A stretch of DNA of 64,000 nucleotides from Allocoprobacillus halotolerans (lineage in GTDB: Bacteria; Bacillota_I; Bacilli_A; Erysipelotrichales; Coprobacillaceae), in contig NZ_CP101620.1 of NCBI RefSeq assembly GCF_024399475.1, forward strand, positions 1,593,608-1,657,607. Direction: 5' to 3'. The stretch's first letter is position 1. The number at the start of each line of letters is the position of its first letter. The position numbers were made by a program, and so were the translations under genes. Below the pieces are notes generated by a model. That model had not been told where the DNA came from. It did no database searches and saw nothing but the letters and a program-made list of their open reading frames with translations. Positions 8,131-18,962 of this stretch are shown here, piece by piece.

Positions 8131-8722
8131 ATGGCCCATTATTATACAAATAATATTGATTTAAAATCTCAAAAAACGCAAATTCATTTTCAATATCGTG
8201 GACATGATTTAACTTTTATTAGTGATTTAGGTGTTTTTTCTAAAGAACGTGTTGATTATGGATCACGTGTTTTGTTAGAAAATTTTCAATTATCTTCATC
8301 ACAAAAAACATTGCTAGATGTTGGCTGTGGTTATGGAACGCTGGGATTATCACTAAAAAAGTTTACCCATCATTAAAAGTGGATATGGTTGATGTGAATG
8401 AACGTGCTTTAGCTTTAGCCAAAGAATCACTTCAATATAATCAAATGGATGATGTTCGTATTTATAAAAGCTCAGTTTATGAAAATGTTACAGGTTGTTT
8501 TGATGTGATTGTTTCTAATCCGCCAATCCGTGCTGGTAAAAAAATTGTTTTTGAGATTTTAGAAAAAGCATATCAACATTTAAATGATTCTGGAGAATTG
8601 TTTGTTGTTATTCAAAAAAACAAGGAGCACCGTCTGCTAAGAAAAAGATGGAAGATGTTTTTGGGAATTGTGAAATTATAAAAAGAGATAAAGGATATTT
8701 TGTATTAAAATCTGTAAAATAA
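8131..8722 (+). CDS. Class I SAM-dependent methyltransferase, RsmC/YbxB-like (two apparent frameshifts)
   Basis: This gene sits between rplL and rpoB, the position of ybxB in Bacillus. It has the SAM-binding loop LLDVGCGYGTLGL (about residue 62) and the N-methyltransferase motif VSNPPIRAGK typical of RsmC-like rRNA guanine methyltransferases. The frame breaks at the A6 run 8355-8360 and at the A7 run 8614-8620. Adding one A at each gives a continuous 197-residue protein ending ...GYFVLKSVK at 8722, the family's usual length. Both breaks are homopolymer contractions, so probably sequencing errors. The exact rRNA target is not established. Confidence 0.85.
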
Positions 8723-8770
8723 CACTGTTTTTGATGTTTCAAAAGAAATTTTGAAATTTTTGATTTGGTA

Positions 8771-8802
8771 TTGACTTCAACTGGCCTCTATGCTAGTATA
8801 AT
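8771..8802 (+). promoter_or_regulatory. Probable rpoB-rpoC promoter
   Basis: TTGACT at 8771-8776 precedes an AT-rich TAGTATAAT. TATAAT at 8797-8802 would need a 20-bp spacer, while TAGTAT at 8794-8799 gives 17 bp, so the exact -10 is uncertain. About 80 bp of leader separates it from rpoB. Confidence 0.55.
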
Positions 8803-8886
8803 AAAATGCCTACTCATATATAAAAAGCAGTGTTTTTTGCTTGCTTTAATAAGGAGATAGAGATAATTGATAAGGAGTGAAGTGGC

Positions 8887-11800
8887 TTGGAAAGAAATGT
8901 AACTCAGGCAAAAAGTCGTATTAATCGTCGAAATTATTCAAGAATTAGTGGGTCTTTAGAATTACCAAACTTAGTAGAAATCCAGACAAATTCTTATGAA
9001 TGGTTTAAAAACGAAGGTATTAAAGAAGTTTTTAACGATGTTTATCCTATTAGCAATTTCAATGAAACTTTAACTTTAGAGTTTGTTGATTGCCGTTTTG
9101 ATGAGCCAAAATATTCAGTAGATGAAGCTAAAGATCGTGATGCAAATTATTCTGCACCGATTCGTGCTACTTTGCGTTTAGTGAATAATGGAACTGGTGA
9201 AATCAAAGAAAATGAAGTGTTTATGGGAGATTTTCCATTAATGACTGATGCAGGTACTTTTATCATTAACGGAGCTGAACGTGTTATTGTTTCACAATTA
9301 GTACGTTCGCCAGGTGCATACTTTGCTGATGCAATGGATAAAAGTGGTAAAACTGTTTTTACTGGAAGCATGATTCCTTCAAGAGGAACATGGCTTGAAT
9401 TTGAAAATGATGCAAAAGATATTTTGAATGTGCGTATTGACCGTACACGTAAAATTCCTGGAACAATTTTATTACGTGCTTTGGGGTTAAGCAGTGATGA
9501 AGATATTATTGAAGTTTTAGGTGACCATGAGTTTATCAGAAATACTTTAGCAAAAGATACAACTCATAATACGGATGAAGCTTTAATTGAAATTTACAAT
9601 AAATTAAGACCAGGAGAACCTGCGACGTTAGAGGGTGCTAACACATTATTATATACAAGATTTTTCGATGCAAAAAGATATGATCTTGCACGTGCAGGAC
9701 GTTTTAAACTTGGTAAAAAATTGAGTTTATTAGATAGAATTACAAACCGTGTTTTAGCTCAAGATGTTATAGATATAGATGGAAATGTTGTGATGAAAGA
9801 AGGAACTTTATTAACAAAAGATAAGGTTGACCTTTTGGCTCCTGTTTTCCAAGCTGGAGCGCATACAATGGATATCCATACCAATGATTTTTTAAGATCT
9901 CATGGGCGTATTCAAGTTCTTGAAGTCTATGTTGATGAAACAAAATCAAAGAAAATGAAAGTTGTTGGAACTGATTTATCATTGGATTGTAAGTATATTA
10001 CAATCTCTGATATGATTGCAGCTTATTCATATATGTTGAATCTTGTGGATATTTATGAATCATTAGATTTAGCAAGTGACGATAGAGTTAATTTAATGAG
10101 TCGTATTGGTTTATTAGATGATATTGATCATTTAGGAAATAGACGTGTACGTTCTGTTGGTGAATTAATTCAAAATCAATTTAGAATTGGTTTATCAAGA
10201 ATGGAAAGAGTTGTAAAAGAAAGAATGTCATTATCTGAAATCGACAGTGTGACACCTCAATCACTTACAAATATTCGTCCATTAACTGCCGCTATGAAAG
10301 AGTTTTTCTCATCATCTCAGTTATCTCAATTCATGGATCAAATAAATCCATTGGCTGAGTTAACAAATAAACGTCGTTTGTCTGCATTAGGGCCAGGTGG
10401 GTTATCAAGAGATCGTGCTGGATATGAAGTGCGTGACGTTCATGCCTCTCACTATGGTCGTATCTGTCCAATTGAAACACCTGAAGGTCCAAATATCGGG
10501 TTAATTTCAACTCTTGCTTCTTATGCAAAAATTAATAAATATGGATTTATTGAAACACCATATCGTAAAGTGAATCATAGTGTGATTGATGAAAACGATG
10601 TGCGTTATTTAACAGCTGATGAAGAAAAGAATTATGTTATTGCTCAAGCAAAAGTTCAACATGATGAAAATGGAAAAATCTTAGATGAACAAGTTATTGC
10701 CCGTCATTTAGGGGAAAATATTATGGCAAAACCTGAAGAAATTGATTTTATTGATATTTCTCCAAAACAGATTGTTTCTGTTGCCACTTCATGTATTCCT
10801 TTCCTTGAAAATGACGATGCTACTCGTGCCTTAATGGGTGCCAACATGCAACGTCAGGCTGTACCATTATTAGATCCTCATACACCACTTGTTGGAACTG
10901 GTATGGAATATCAGGCAGCCAGAGATTCTGGAGCAGCGGTTGTTGCGAAAAAAGATGGTATTGTTACTTATGTAGATGCGAAAAAGATTATTGTAGAAGA
11001 AGATACAGGACCTCATAAATATCGTTTAACAAAATTTGCGATTTCTAATGCAGGAACATGTATTAATCATAGACCGATTGTAAAAGCCGGTGATAAAGTT
11101 GTTAAAGGGGAAATTTTAGCTGATGGTCCATCTATGGAACAAGGTGAATTAGCCTTAGGACAAAATGTATTAGTTGGTTTCATGACATGGAATGGTTATA
11201 ACTATGAAGATGCTGTTATCATGTCAGAAAGATTGGTTAAAGAAGATATTTATACATCTATTCATATTGAAGAATATAGTATTGAATGTCGTGATACAAA
11301 ATTAGGCCCTGAAGAAATTACAAGAGATATTCCTAACGTTGGGGAAGATGCCCGTAAAAACTTAAATAGCGAAGGAATTATTATGATTGGGGCTGAAGTC
11401 AAAGAAGGAGATATCTTAGTTGGTAAGGTCACTCCAAAAGGACAAGCAGAATTATCTGCTGAAGAAAAACTTTTATTAGCAATCTTTGGTGAAAAATCTA
11501 GAGAAGTCAAAGACAATTCATTAAGAGTTCCTCATGGTGGAGCAGGAATTGTTCATGATATTAAAGTTTTCTCTAGAAAAAATGGTGATGAATTACAACC
11601 AGGTGTCAACAAAGTTGTCAAAGTATACATTGTTCAAAAACGTAAAATCTCTGAAGGAGATAAAATGGCAGGTCGTCATGGTAATAAAGGGGTTATCTCT
11701 AAAATCTTACCAATTGAAGATATGCCACACTTAGAAGATGGAACAATTCTTGATATTATGTTGAATCCATTAGGGGTTCCTTCACGTATGAACATTGGTC

Positions 11801-12546
11801 AGGTATTGGAATTACATTTAGGTTATGCTGCCAGAGAGTTAGGTATGTACTTTGCAACACCAGCCTTTGATGGTATTAACTCAACTGATCTAGAAAATAT
11901 TATGAAAGAAGCCGGAATGTCTGTTGATGGTAAACAAGCAGTCATTTCAGGAAAAACAGGAGAATATTTTGACTCGAATGTTTCAGTTGGGGTTATGTAT
12001 ATGATTAAATTAGCCCACATGGTTGATGATAAATTACATGCCAGATCAGTTGGTCCATACTCACTAGTGACTCAACAGCCTCTTGGTGGTAAAGCACAAA
12101 ATGGTGGACAGAGATTTGGGGAAATGGAAGTTTGGGCACTTGAAGCTTATGGTGCAGCTTATACATTAAGAGAAATCTTAACAGTGAAATCAGATGACGT
12201 TGTTGGACGTGTCAAAACATATGAAGCTATTGTTAAGGGACAAAAATTACCTGAACCTGGATTACCTGAATCATTTAGAGTTCTAACAAAAGAATTACAG
12301 GCACTAGCTTTAGATATTCGTATGTTAGATGAAAATGGTGAAGAATTAGATGCAAGAAAGATTGAAGATGAAGAACGTCGTTTCCCAACTTCAATTGACA
12401 CAACTCCTGAAGAACCAGAAGTCACTGATGAAGAAGTGGCTGAGGTAGAAGGTGATTTCTCAGAAGATGAAGAATCATTTGATGATTTGGATTCAGCAAT
12501 TGATGAACTCTTCACTGATGATGAAGAAGAAAGTAACGAAGAATAG
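8887..12546 (+). CDS. rpoB: DNA-directed RNA polymerase subunit beta
   Basis: This intact 1219-residue beta subunit forms one pincer of RNA polymerase and much of its active site. The start is a TTG at 8887, spaced 9 bp from AAGGAG (8872-8877); the protein begins [18 protein letters not shown]. The rifampicin pocket (about residues 473-510) reads [20 protein letters not shown]: the residue equivalent to E. coli His526 is Asn494 and the one equivalent to Asn518 is Ile. The [30 protein letters not shown] and C-terminal [17 protein letters not shown] motifs are normal. The tail is very acidic. rpoC follows after 13 bp. Confidence 0.98.
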   Translation: MERNVTQAKSRINRRNYSRISGSLELPNLVEIQTNSYEWFKNEGIKEVFNDVYPISNFNETLTLEFVDCRFDEPKYSVDEAKDRDANYSAPIRATLRLVNNGTGEIKENEVFMGDFPLMTDAGTFIINGAERVIVSQLVRSPGAYFADAMDKSGKTVFTGSMIPSRGTWLEFENDAKDILNVRIDRTRKIPGTILLRALGLSSDEDIIEVLGDHEFIRNTLAKDTTHNTDEALIEIYNKLRPGEPATLEGANTLLYTRFFDAKRYDLARAGRFKLGKKLSLLDRITNRVLAQDVIDIDGNVVMKEGTLLTKDKVDLLAPVFQAGAHTMDIHTNDFLRSHGRIQVLEVYVDETKSKKMKVVGTDLSLDCKYITISDMIAAYSYMLNLVDIYESLDLASDDRVNLMSRIGLLDDIDHLGNRRVRSVGELIQNQFRIGLSRMERVVKERMSLSEIDSVTPQSLTNIRPLTAAMKEFFSSSQLSQFMDQINPLAELTNKRRLSALGPGGLSRDRAGYEVRDVHASHYGRICPIETPEGPNIGLISTLASYAKINKYGFIETPYRKVNHSVIDENDVRYLTADEEKNYVIAQAKVQHDENGKILDEQVIARHLGENIMAKPEEIDFIDISPKQIVSVATSCIPFLENDDATRALMGANMQRQAVPLLDPHTPLVGTGMEYQAARDSGAAVVAKKDGIVTYVDAKKIIVEEDTGPHKYRLTKFAISNAGTCINHRPIVKAGDKVVKGEILADGPSMEQGELALGQNVLVGFMTWNGYNYEDAVIMSERLVKEDIYTSIHIEEYSIECRDTKLGPEEITRDIPNVGEDARKNLNSEGIIMIGAEVKEGDILVGKVTPKGQAELSAEEKLLLAIFGEKSREVKDNSLRVPHGGAGIVHDIKVFSRKNGDELQPGVNKVVKVYIVQKRKISEGDKMAGRHGNKGVISKILPIEDMPHLEDGTILDIMLNPLGVPSRMNIGQVLELHLGYAARELGMYFATPAFDGINSTDLENIMKEAGMSVDGKQAVISGKTGEYFDSNVSVGVMYMIKLAHMVDDKLHARSVGPYSLVTQQPLGGKAQNGGQRFGEMEVWALEAYGAAYTLREILTVKSDDVVGRVKTYEAIVKGQKLPEPGLPESFRVLTKELQALALDIRMLDENGEELDARKIEDEERRFPTSIDTTPEEPEVTDEEVAEVEGDFSEDEESFDDLDSAIDELFTDDEEESNEE

Positions 12547-12559
12547 GAGGAAATCATGA

Positions 12560-15500
12560 ATGGCAGATGTCAATAACTTTTCAGCAATCCAAATTGGATT
12601 AGCTTCTCCAGAAAAAATTCGTGAATGGTCTTATGGTGAAGTTAAAAAACCTGAAACTATTAATTATCGTTCTCAAAAACCTGAAAAAGATGGTCTGTTT
12701 TGTGAAAAAATCTTTGGACCATCTAAGGATTGGGAATGTAGCTGTGGAAAATATAAGAAAGTCAGATATAAAGGTGTTGTCTGTGATCGTTGTGGTGTAG
12801 AAGTTACAAAATCTTCTGTACGTCGTGAACGTATGGGGCATATTGAACTTGCCACACCGGTTGCACATATCTGGTATTTAAAAGGAATTCCTTCAAGAAT
12901 GGGGCTTATTCTTGATATGACACCAAAGCAACTTGAAGAAATTATTTACTTTGTTTCTTACGTTGTTACAGATAAAGGAAGTACACCTTTAGAATACAAA
13001 CAAGTTTTATCTGAAAGAGATTATCGTAACTGTTATGAAAAATTCGGCCATCAGTTTGAAGCCAAGACAGGGGCTGAAGCGATTAAAATCTTACTTCAAA
13101 AAGTGGATTTAGATGATGAATTTGAATCAGTGACAAAAGATTTAAAAGAAGCACAAGGACAAAGACGTTCTAAATTATTGAAAAGATTGGAAGCTATTGA
13201 AGCGTTTAGAACTTCTCATAATCAACCTGAATGGATGATTCTTGATGTTCTTCCAGTTATTCCACCTGATTTAAGACCAATGCTTCAATTAGATGGTGGA
13301 CGTTTTGCGACAAGTGATTTGAATGATTTATATCGCCGTGTCATTACGCGTAATAACCGTTTGAAAAAATTACTTGAACTTGGAACGCCATCAATTATTG
13401 TACAAAATGAAAAACGTATGTTACAGGAAGCTGTTGATGCTTTGATTGATAATGGACGTCGTTCAAAACCAATTACTGGTGCTGGAGGAAGACCATTAAA
13501 ATCATTAAGCCATACATTAAAAGGAAAACAAGGACGTTTCCGTCAAAACTTACTTGGAAAACGTGTTGATTACTCAGGACGTTCAGTTATTGCAGTTGGT
13601 CCAGACTTGAAAATGTATCAATGTGGTATTCCACGTGAAATGGCTTTAAACTTATTTAAACCATTCGTTATTAGTGGGCTTGTTAGAGAACAAATCGCAA
13701 CAAATATTAAGGCAGCAGAAAGATTAATTGACAAGATGGATGACGTGATTTGGCCAATTGTTGAAGAAGTCATCAAAGAACATCCTATCTTATTAAACCG
13801 TGCTCCTACGTTGCATAGATTAGGGATTCAAGCATTTGAACCTAAATTAGTTGAAGGACGAGCTATTCGTTTGCATCCACTTGTATGTCCTGCCTTCAAT
13901 GCGGACTTCGATGGTGACCAGATGGCGGTTCACGTACCATTAGGTGAAGAAGCCATTCAAGAAGCTCGACAATTAATGCTTGGTTCTCACAATATCTTAG
14001 GACCAAAAGATGGAAAACCAATTGTTACACCTTCTCAGGACATGGTGTTAGGGAACTATTACTTAACATTAGAAGATGAAGGTGCAATTGGTGAGGGAAC
14101 TGTTTTTGCGATGTCAATGAAGTTTTAATGGCTTATGATGCAAAAACTGTGCACTTACACACAAGAATTGCGATTAGAGGAAAATCTCTTAAAAATAAGA
14201 CATTTACTCCAGAACAGAACAACAGTTATTTAATTACAAGTGTTGGTAAAATTATCTTTAACCAGATTTTTGATGGAGCTTTCCCTTTCATTAATGATTC
14301 TAGTAAAGAAAACTTAGTTGCTACACCTGATAAATATTTCGTTCCTATGGGAACTGATATTAAAGCGCATATTAAAGCTCAACCTTTAATTAAACCTTTA
14401 GGTAAAAAAGCTTTAGGGAACATTATTAATGAAATGTTCGATCCTACAAAAATTAGTGATACAACAGCGATGTTGGATAAATTGAAGGATCAAGGATTCT
14501 ATTATTCAACAATTGCCGGAATTACTGTTTCTGTATATGATATTCAGGTTCCTCAAAGTAAATATGTATTATTTGATGAAGCTGATGAAAAACTTGAAGT
14601 GATTAAAAAATTATATCGTAAGGGTAAAATCACTGATGAAGAAAGACATAACATCGTGATTAAGTTATGGGAATCTGTTAAAGATCAAGTTCAGGCTGTC
14701 GTTAAAGAAGAATTCGAAGCAGATGATCGTAACCCAATCTTCATCATGTCAGATTCAGGAGCCCGTGGGAATATCTCAAACTTTACACAGCTTGTTGGTA
14801 TGCGTGGATTGATGTCAAATCCAAAAGGGGAAACAATCGAGTTGCCTATTAAATCTTCATTTAGAGAAGGTTTAACAGCGTCAGAATTCTTTATTTCTAC
14901 GCATGGTGCCCGTAAAGGTTCTACCGATACAGCCTTAAAGACAGCCGATTCAGGATACTTAACAAGACGTTTAGTTGACGTTGCTCAAGAAGTTATTGTT
15001 ACTGAAGAAGACTGTGGAACAGATCAAGGATTTGTCGTTACAGAATTATATAATACGTCTGATAACTCAGTTATTGTTCCATTATATGACCGTCTTGTAG
15101 GGCGTTATTCACAAAAAGATATTGTGCATCCAGAAACAGGAGAAATTCTTGTTAAAGCTGGTGAAATGATTGATGAAGCTATTGCGAAAGATATCACTGA
15201 TGCTGGTATCAAAGAAGTAGAAATCAGATCAATCTTTGGATGTAAAGCGAAAAACGGAATTTGTCGTAAATGTTATGGCCGTAACTTAGCAACTGGTGAA
15301 CAAGTTGAATTAGGGGAAGCGATTGGTATTATGGCTGCTCAATCTATCGGTGAGCCAGGTACACAGTTAACAATGCGTACTTTCCACATGGGTGGAGTTG
15401 CTGGTGGAGCTGATATCACTCAAGGTTTACCACGTATTCAAGAGTTATTTGAAGCGAGAAATCCAAAAGCAAAATCAATTATTTCAGAAATCGATGGTGA

Positions 15501-16257
15501 AGTTTCTAATATCATTGATAACAATGGTAGAGCAGAAGTTGTCGTTTCTAACCTATTAGAAACAAGAAGTTATTTAACACCATATGGTGCAAAATTAAGA
15601 GTTTCTGTTGGAGATGAAGTTGGTATTGGTTCTAAAATTACTGAAGGTTCTATTGATCCAAAAGAATTATTAGCTGTTGCAGATGTTAAAGCTGTAGAAA
15701 ACTATATCTTAAAAGAAGTTCAAAAAGTTTATCGTTTACAAGGTATTGAAATTTCAGATAAGCACATCGAAGTTATTATCCATCAAATGTTGAAGAAAAT
15801 GAGAATTGTTGAAGGTGGAGATACAGGTGCCTTACCGGGAACTCATATTAATGTTCAACGTTTTACAGAACTTAACAAAGAAGTTTTAAAGGCTGGTAAA
15901 CATCCTGCTGTGGCTAGACCAATTTTATTAGGTATTACTAAAGCTTCACTTGAAACTGAATCATTCTTATCAGCTGCATCATTCCAGGAAACAACAAAAA
16001 TCTTAACGGATGCTGCAATTAAAGGCAAAGTGGATGAATTAAGTGGACTTAAAGAAAATGTTATTATTGGTAAATTATTACCTGCTGGTACAGGTCTTAG
16101 AGGGCCATTGAAATCTCCTGAAACAATTGCTAGAGAATTAGAAGAAGCACGTAAAGAAAAAGAGTTGGAAGAAGCTGAATTACTAGAAGCAGAAACTTTA
16201 TCAGAAAATTTATTAAGTAGTAGCGAAAGTGATGAAGAATTTTCTGTAGCTGAATAG
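12560..16257 (+). CDS. rpoC: DNA-directed RNA polymerase subunit beta' (apparent -1 frameshift)
   Basis: Beta' carries the catalytic magnesium motif [12 protein letters not shown] (near 13890-13930) and the N-terminal zinc ribbon CSCG...CDRCG (near 12730-12800). The trigger-loop region MGARGL equivalent ([12 protein letters not shown]) and the second zinc site CRKCYGRNL are in the second part. The frame breaks at the T5 run 14103-14107; one extra T restores [24 protein letters not shown], the normal junction, and gives 1232 aa. A real break would be lethal, so this is read as a homopolymer undercall. AGGAGG lies 9 bp before the ATG. A strong terminator follows. Confidence 0.95.
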
Positions 16258-16265
16258 AATTGTTG

Positions 16266-16294
16266 ACAAGGTCTTGAAATCAAGACCTTGTTTT
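16266..16294 (+). terminator. Intrinsic terminator after rpoC
   Basis: ACAAGGTCTTG (16266-16276) pairs perfectly with CAAGACCTTGT (16281-16291) across AAAT, followed by TTT. Confidence 0.93.
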
Positions 16295-16308
16295 GTGTTT
16301 TTGTACAT

Positions 16309-16327
16309 TAAAAAGAATAAAAAGTGT
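16309..16327 (+). repeat. 19-bp direct repeat flanking the first insertion sequence (left copy)
   Basis: TAAAAAGAATAAAAAGTGT occurs here and again at 17883-17901, one on each side of the insertion sequence. It may be a long target duplication or a pre-existing repeat. Confidence 0.6.
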
Positions 16328-16436
16328 GTCAAGCAATTTTGAAAATGTCCTAAAAATTTTTAAACATTAGCACCGCAATTTCGGTGCTTTTGCTTTGCAA
16401 GATACCTTAAATAAGAATCTTGTTTCCATGGATGAC

Positions 16437-17758
16437 TCATTGGTGGAATATATTTATTTTTTCTTTCTTTGGCTTTATTTCTTCATCAAATTCTTTAGAA
16501 TATGGACTGTGTTTCGGAACTTCCTGCATCAGGTAAATTTGATCAAGAATATTCACATATAATCCTCCATCAAATGATTCTATGACCATACAATCCATCT
16601 TATTTTTCATATAGCATGGGGTCCCGTTTGATGTCACCGGTATGTATATCTTATTTTTGAATTTGATACTGTGTCCTGCATCTATCTTTCTTGGTGAAAG
16701 AACCGCCAATGTATGATTAATCTTCTCCAATGATGGTTGCATTTCAAAGACCGATTTGGTACTATTGAGGTGTAGAGCAAATCTGTCATTGAATTTTTTA
16801 GGTATGAGTTTAAAAATTCATTGGCTGACTCTATATCTTTGATATGAGCACGTTTAAGCTCGACAGGCAATCTTGATTGAAAGGTCTGATTCAATCGTTC
16901 GATTCTGCCTTTGGCTTGAGCAATGCTCGTTGTTTTAATATCAACGCCAAGATTATGACAGGCATAGGAAAACTGTGTAAAGGTGTCTTCGTCATCAAAG
17001 GCGTTGTTTTTTCTTTTATATTCAAACACAGTGCGGCGATCAGTATAGAACATGGCAGGGATTCCATAGTTAGTGAGAATTTGATAAAAGACATGATAAT
17101 AGCCATTTAATGTTTCCTGATGATCAAAACAAGCCCCAACCACCTCACCGGTAGCATCATCGACAGCAAGGTGAAGATGCCAAATTTGACCAGGAATCCA
17201 CTCATAGCTGGATGCATCCATTTGAATCATCTCACCCTTATATTTACATCTAGGTCTTCTAGGATGAGCATCATTTTCATCAACAGAGGCAATGACTTCT
17301 TTGATTTGATTTTGAATTTTTCTAGAAGAAGTATTATTCAATTGAGCCTTCAGTTGATTTTTAAGGATTTTTCTAGTTTTTTTGGTAGCTTTAGGAGAAA
17401 TAATATTTTCCTCTCTAAGCCATTTATTCAAGGTAGTATCACTGATTTTGACATAAAGATCATCATGAACGATTTCACAGAAATGAGTAAAATTGGCATT
17501 AGAGTAATAATCGACATATAATTTAATGATCTGATTTTTAATATCAAGAGGGATGGTAGTAGCAGGAGCTCTACCTCTATTGCCATGAACGAAACCAGCT
17601 TTTCCATAAGTTTTATATTTAATGATCAATCTATTAATGGTTCTGACAGAGCAGTTAAGTTTAACAGCAGCACGCTTTTTATTACCATTAGTTTCAACAA
17701 GTTTTTTAATAGTCAGATATTTATTTTCTTCATTCATTCTTAAAACAACCTTTCTCAT
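16437..17758 (-). CDS. DDE transposase of ISNCY/IS1202-like element (apparent frameshift)
   Basis: The N-terminus has a helix-turn-helix (KKRAAVKLNCSVRTINRLI) and the core has an integrase-type DDE domain: MIQMDASSYEW, FYTDRRTVFEY and GRIERLNQTFQSRLP supply the Asp, Asp and Glu. A C-terminal beta-rich tail follows. The start ATG at 17758 is spaced 7 bp from GGGAGG. The frame breaks near the T6 run 16794-16799 (an A run on the coding strand). One added base restores YLKKFNDRFALHLNSTKS and joins the tail, giving about 440 aa, normal for the group. The element is therefore probably intact in the organism. Confidence 0.85.
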
Positions 17759-17804
17759 AGAATAACCTCCCAACAAAAGTGAGATTATATAATAACATGA
17801 ATTT

Positions 17805-17836
17805 TTGAATATGTCCTGCTAGCAGGACATATTCAA
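17805..17836. repeat. 32-bp perfect palindrome at the IS right end
   Basis: Each half is TTGAATATGTCCTGCT or its complement. The motif TTGAA-ATGTCCT also occurs at the left end (16339-16351), so this is probably part of the transposase-binding end. Confidence 0.8.
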
Positions 17837-17900
17837 CTTGGATACATTAAGACATTATCATATTTGAATCAGATTTGTATGATAAAAAGAATAAAAAGTG

Positions 17901-17929
17901 TTGACTTTATATATTTTGTCGTATATAAT
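17901..17929 (+). promoter_or_regulatory. Promoter of the str operon
   Basis: TTGACT at 17901-17906, exactly 17 bp, then TATAAT at 17924-17929. It starts inside the last base of the right 19-bp repeat (17883-17901), so the insertion stopped just short of the -35 box. Confidence 0.88.
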
Positions 17930-18021
17930 TGCTTTCGGTACTCGACTAAGAGTGCATTTTATCTAATCAAAAAATGAAACACCCGGAATTGTGTGTTAAG
18001 AAGAAAGGAAAGGAGAAAGAC

Positions 18022-18435
18022 ATGCCTACAATTAATCAATTAGTCAGAAAAGGACGTAGTGAAAAAACATCTAAATCAAAATCACCTGCGTTAAATAGAG
18101 GATATAACTCATTATTAAAAAAACCAACTAATATTAGTTCACCTCAAAAACGTGGAGTTTGTACTCGTGTTGCCACTATGACACCAAAGAAACCTAACTC
18201 GGCTTTACGTAAATATGCCCGTGTTCGTTTATCAAACGGAATGGAAGTAACTGCATATATTCCAGGAATTGGGCACAACTTACAAGAACACAGCGTTGTG
18301 TTAATTCGTGGAGGACGTGTTAAGGACTTACCAGGGGTTCGTTATCACATTATTCGTGGTACTATGGACTGTGCTGGGGTAAAAGATCGTATGCAAGGAC
18401 GCTCTCGTTATGGAGCTAAAAAACCTAAAAAATAA
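18022..18435 (+). CDS. rpsL: 30S ribosomal protein S12
   Basis: This 137-residue S12 checks codon-anticodon pairing in the decoding centre. The start at 18022 ([12 protein letters not shown]) is spaced about 7 bp from AAAGGAGA; an in-frame ATG at 17974 only adds non-homologous residues. [18 protein letters not shown] and [14 protein letters not shown] keep the lysines (43 and 88 by E. coli numbering) of streptomycin-sensitive S12. First gene of the str operon. Confidence 0.97.
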   Translation: MPTINQLVRKGRSEKTSKSKSPALNRGYNSLLKKPTNISSPQKRGVCTRVATMTPKKPNSALRKYARVRLSNGMEVTAYIPGIGHNLQEHSVVLIRGGRVKDLPGVRYHIIRGTMDCAGVKDRMQGRSRYGAKKPKK

Positions 18436-18454
18436 GAGATAGGAGGAAAAACTG

Positions 18455-18925
18455 ATGTCAAGAAGAGGACGTGTAGCAAAAAGAGATGTACTACCTGATC
18501 CAATTTACAATTCTAAGGTAGTTACAAAATTAATTAACAATATCATGCTTGATGGTAAAAAAGGTGTTGCGCAAAACATCTTGTATGAAGCATTTAAAAA
18601 GGTTGAAGAAAAAACTGGAAATCCTGCAATGGAAGTATTTGATCAAGCAATCAACAATATTATGCCTGTACTTGAATTAAAAGTAAGACGTATTGGAGGA
18701 GCTAACTATCAAGTACCTGTTGAAGTATCTCCAGAAAGAAGAATGACATTAGGTTTAAGATGGTTAGTTAACTATTCTCGTTTAAGAAATGAAAAAAGTA
18801 TGATTGATCGTCTTGCTAATGAAATTATTGATGCCTCTAATGGAACTGGTGCTTCTGTGAAAAAGAAAGAAGATACTCATAAGATGGCTGAAGCAAATAA
18901 AGCATTTGCACATTTCCGTTGGTAA
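18455..18925 (+). CDS. rpsG: 30S ribosomal protein S7
   Basis: The protein (156 aa) starts [20 protein letters not shown] and contains the S7 rRNA-binding and E-site beta-hairpin region ([20 protein letters not shown]). It nucleates assembly of the 30S head. It lies 19 bp after rpsL with AGGAGG before the ATG. Confidence 0.97.
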   Translation: MSRRGRVAKRDVLPDPIYNSKVVTKLINNIMLDGKKGVAQNILYEAFKKVEEKTGNPAMEVFDQAINNIMPVLELKVRRIGGANYQVPVEVSPERRMTLGLRWLVNYSRLRNEKSMIDRLANEIIDASNGTGASVKKKEDTHKMAEANKAFAHFRW

Positions 18926-18962
18926 TATATTATTTAGAGGAAATATTTGAAAGGAGAAAAAT

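Larger units (their letters stand above)
16334..17866 (-). mobile_element. ISNCY/IS1202-like insertion sequence (ends approximate)
   Basis: About 1.5 kb between the rpoC terminator and the rpsL promoter, with one transposase gene on the minus strand. The left end has CAATTTTGAAAATGTCCTAA (16334-16353); the right end, read inward, has CAAATATGATAATGTCTTAA (17866-17847), 16 of 20 identical. Inside the right end is a 32-bp perfect palindrome (17805-17836) centred on CTGCTAGCAG that repeats the TTGAATATGTCCT motif in both directions. A 19-bp direct repeat lies 6 bp outside the left end and 16 bp outside the right end. The exact borders are uncertain. Confidence 0.7.

Noticed and set aside
12159-12557. 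132-codon minus-strand frame opposite the rpoB end
   Set aside because: A Ser-rich shadow of the acidic rpoB tail; no RBS.
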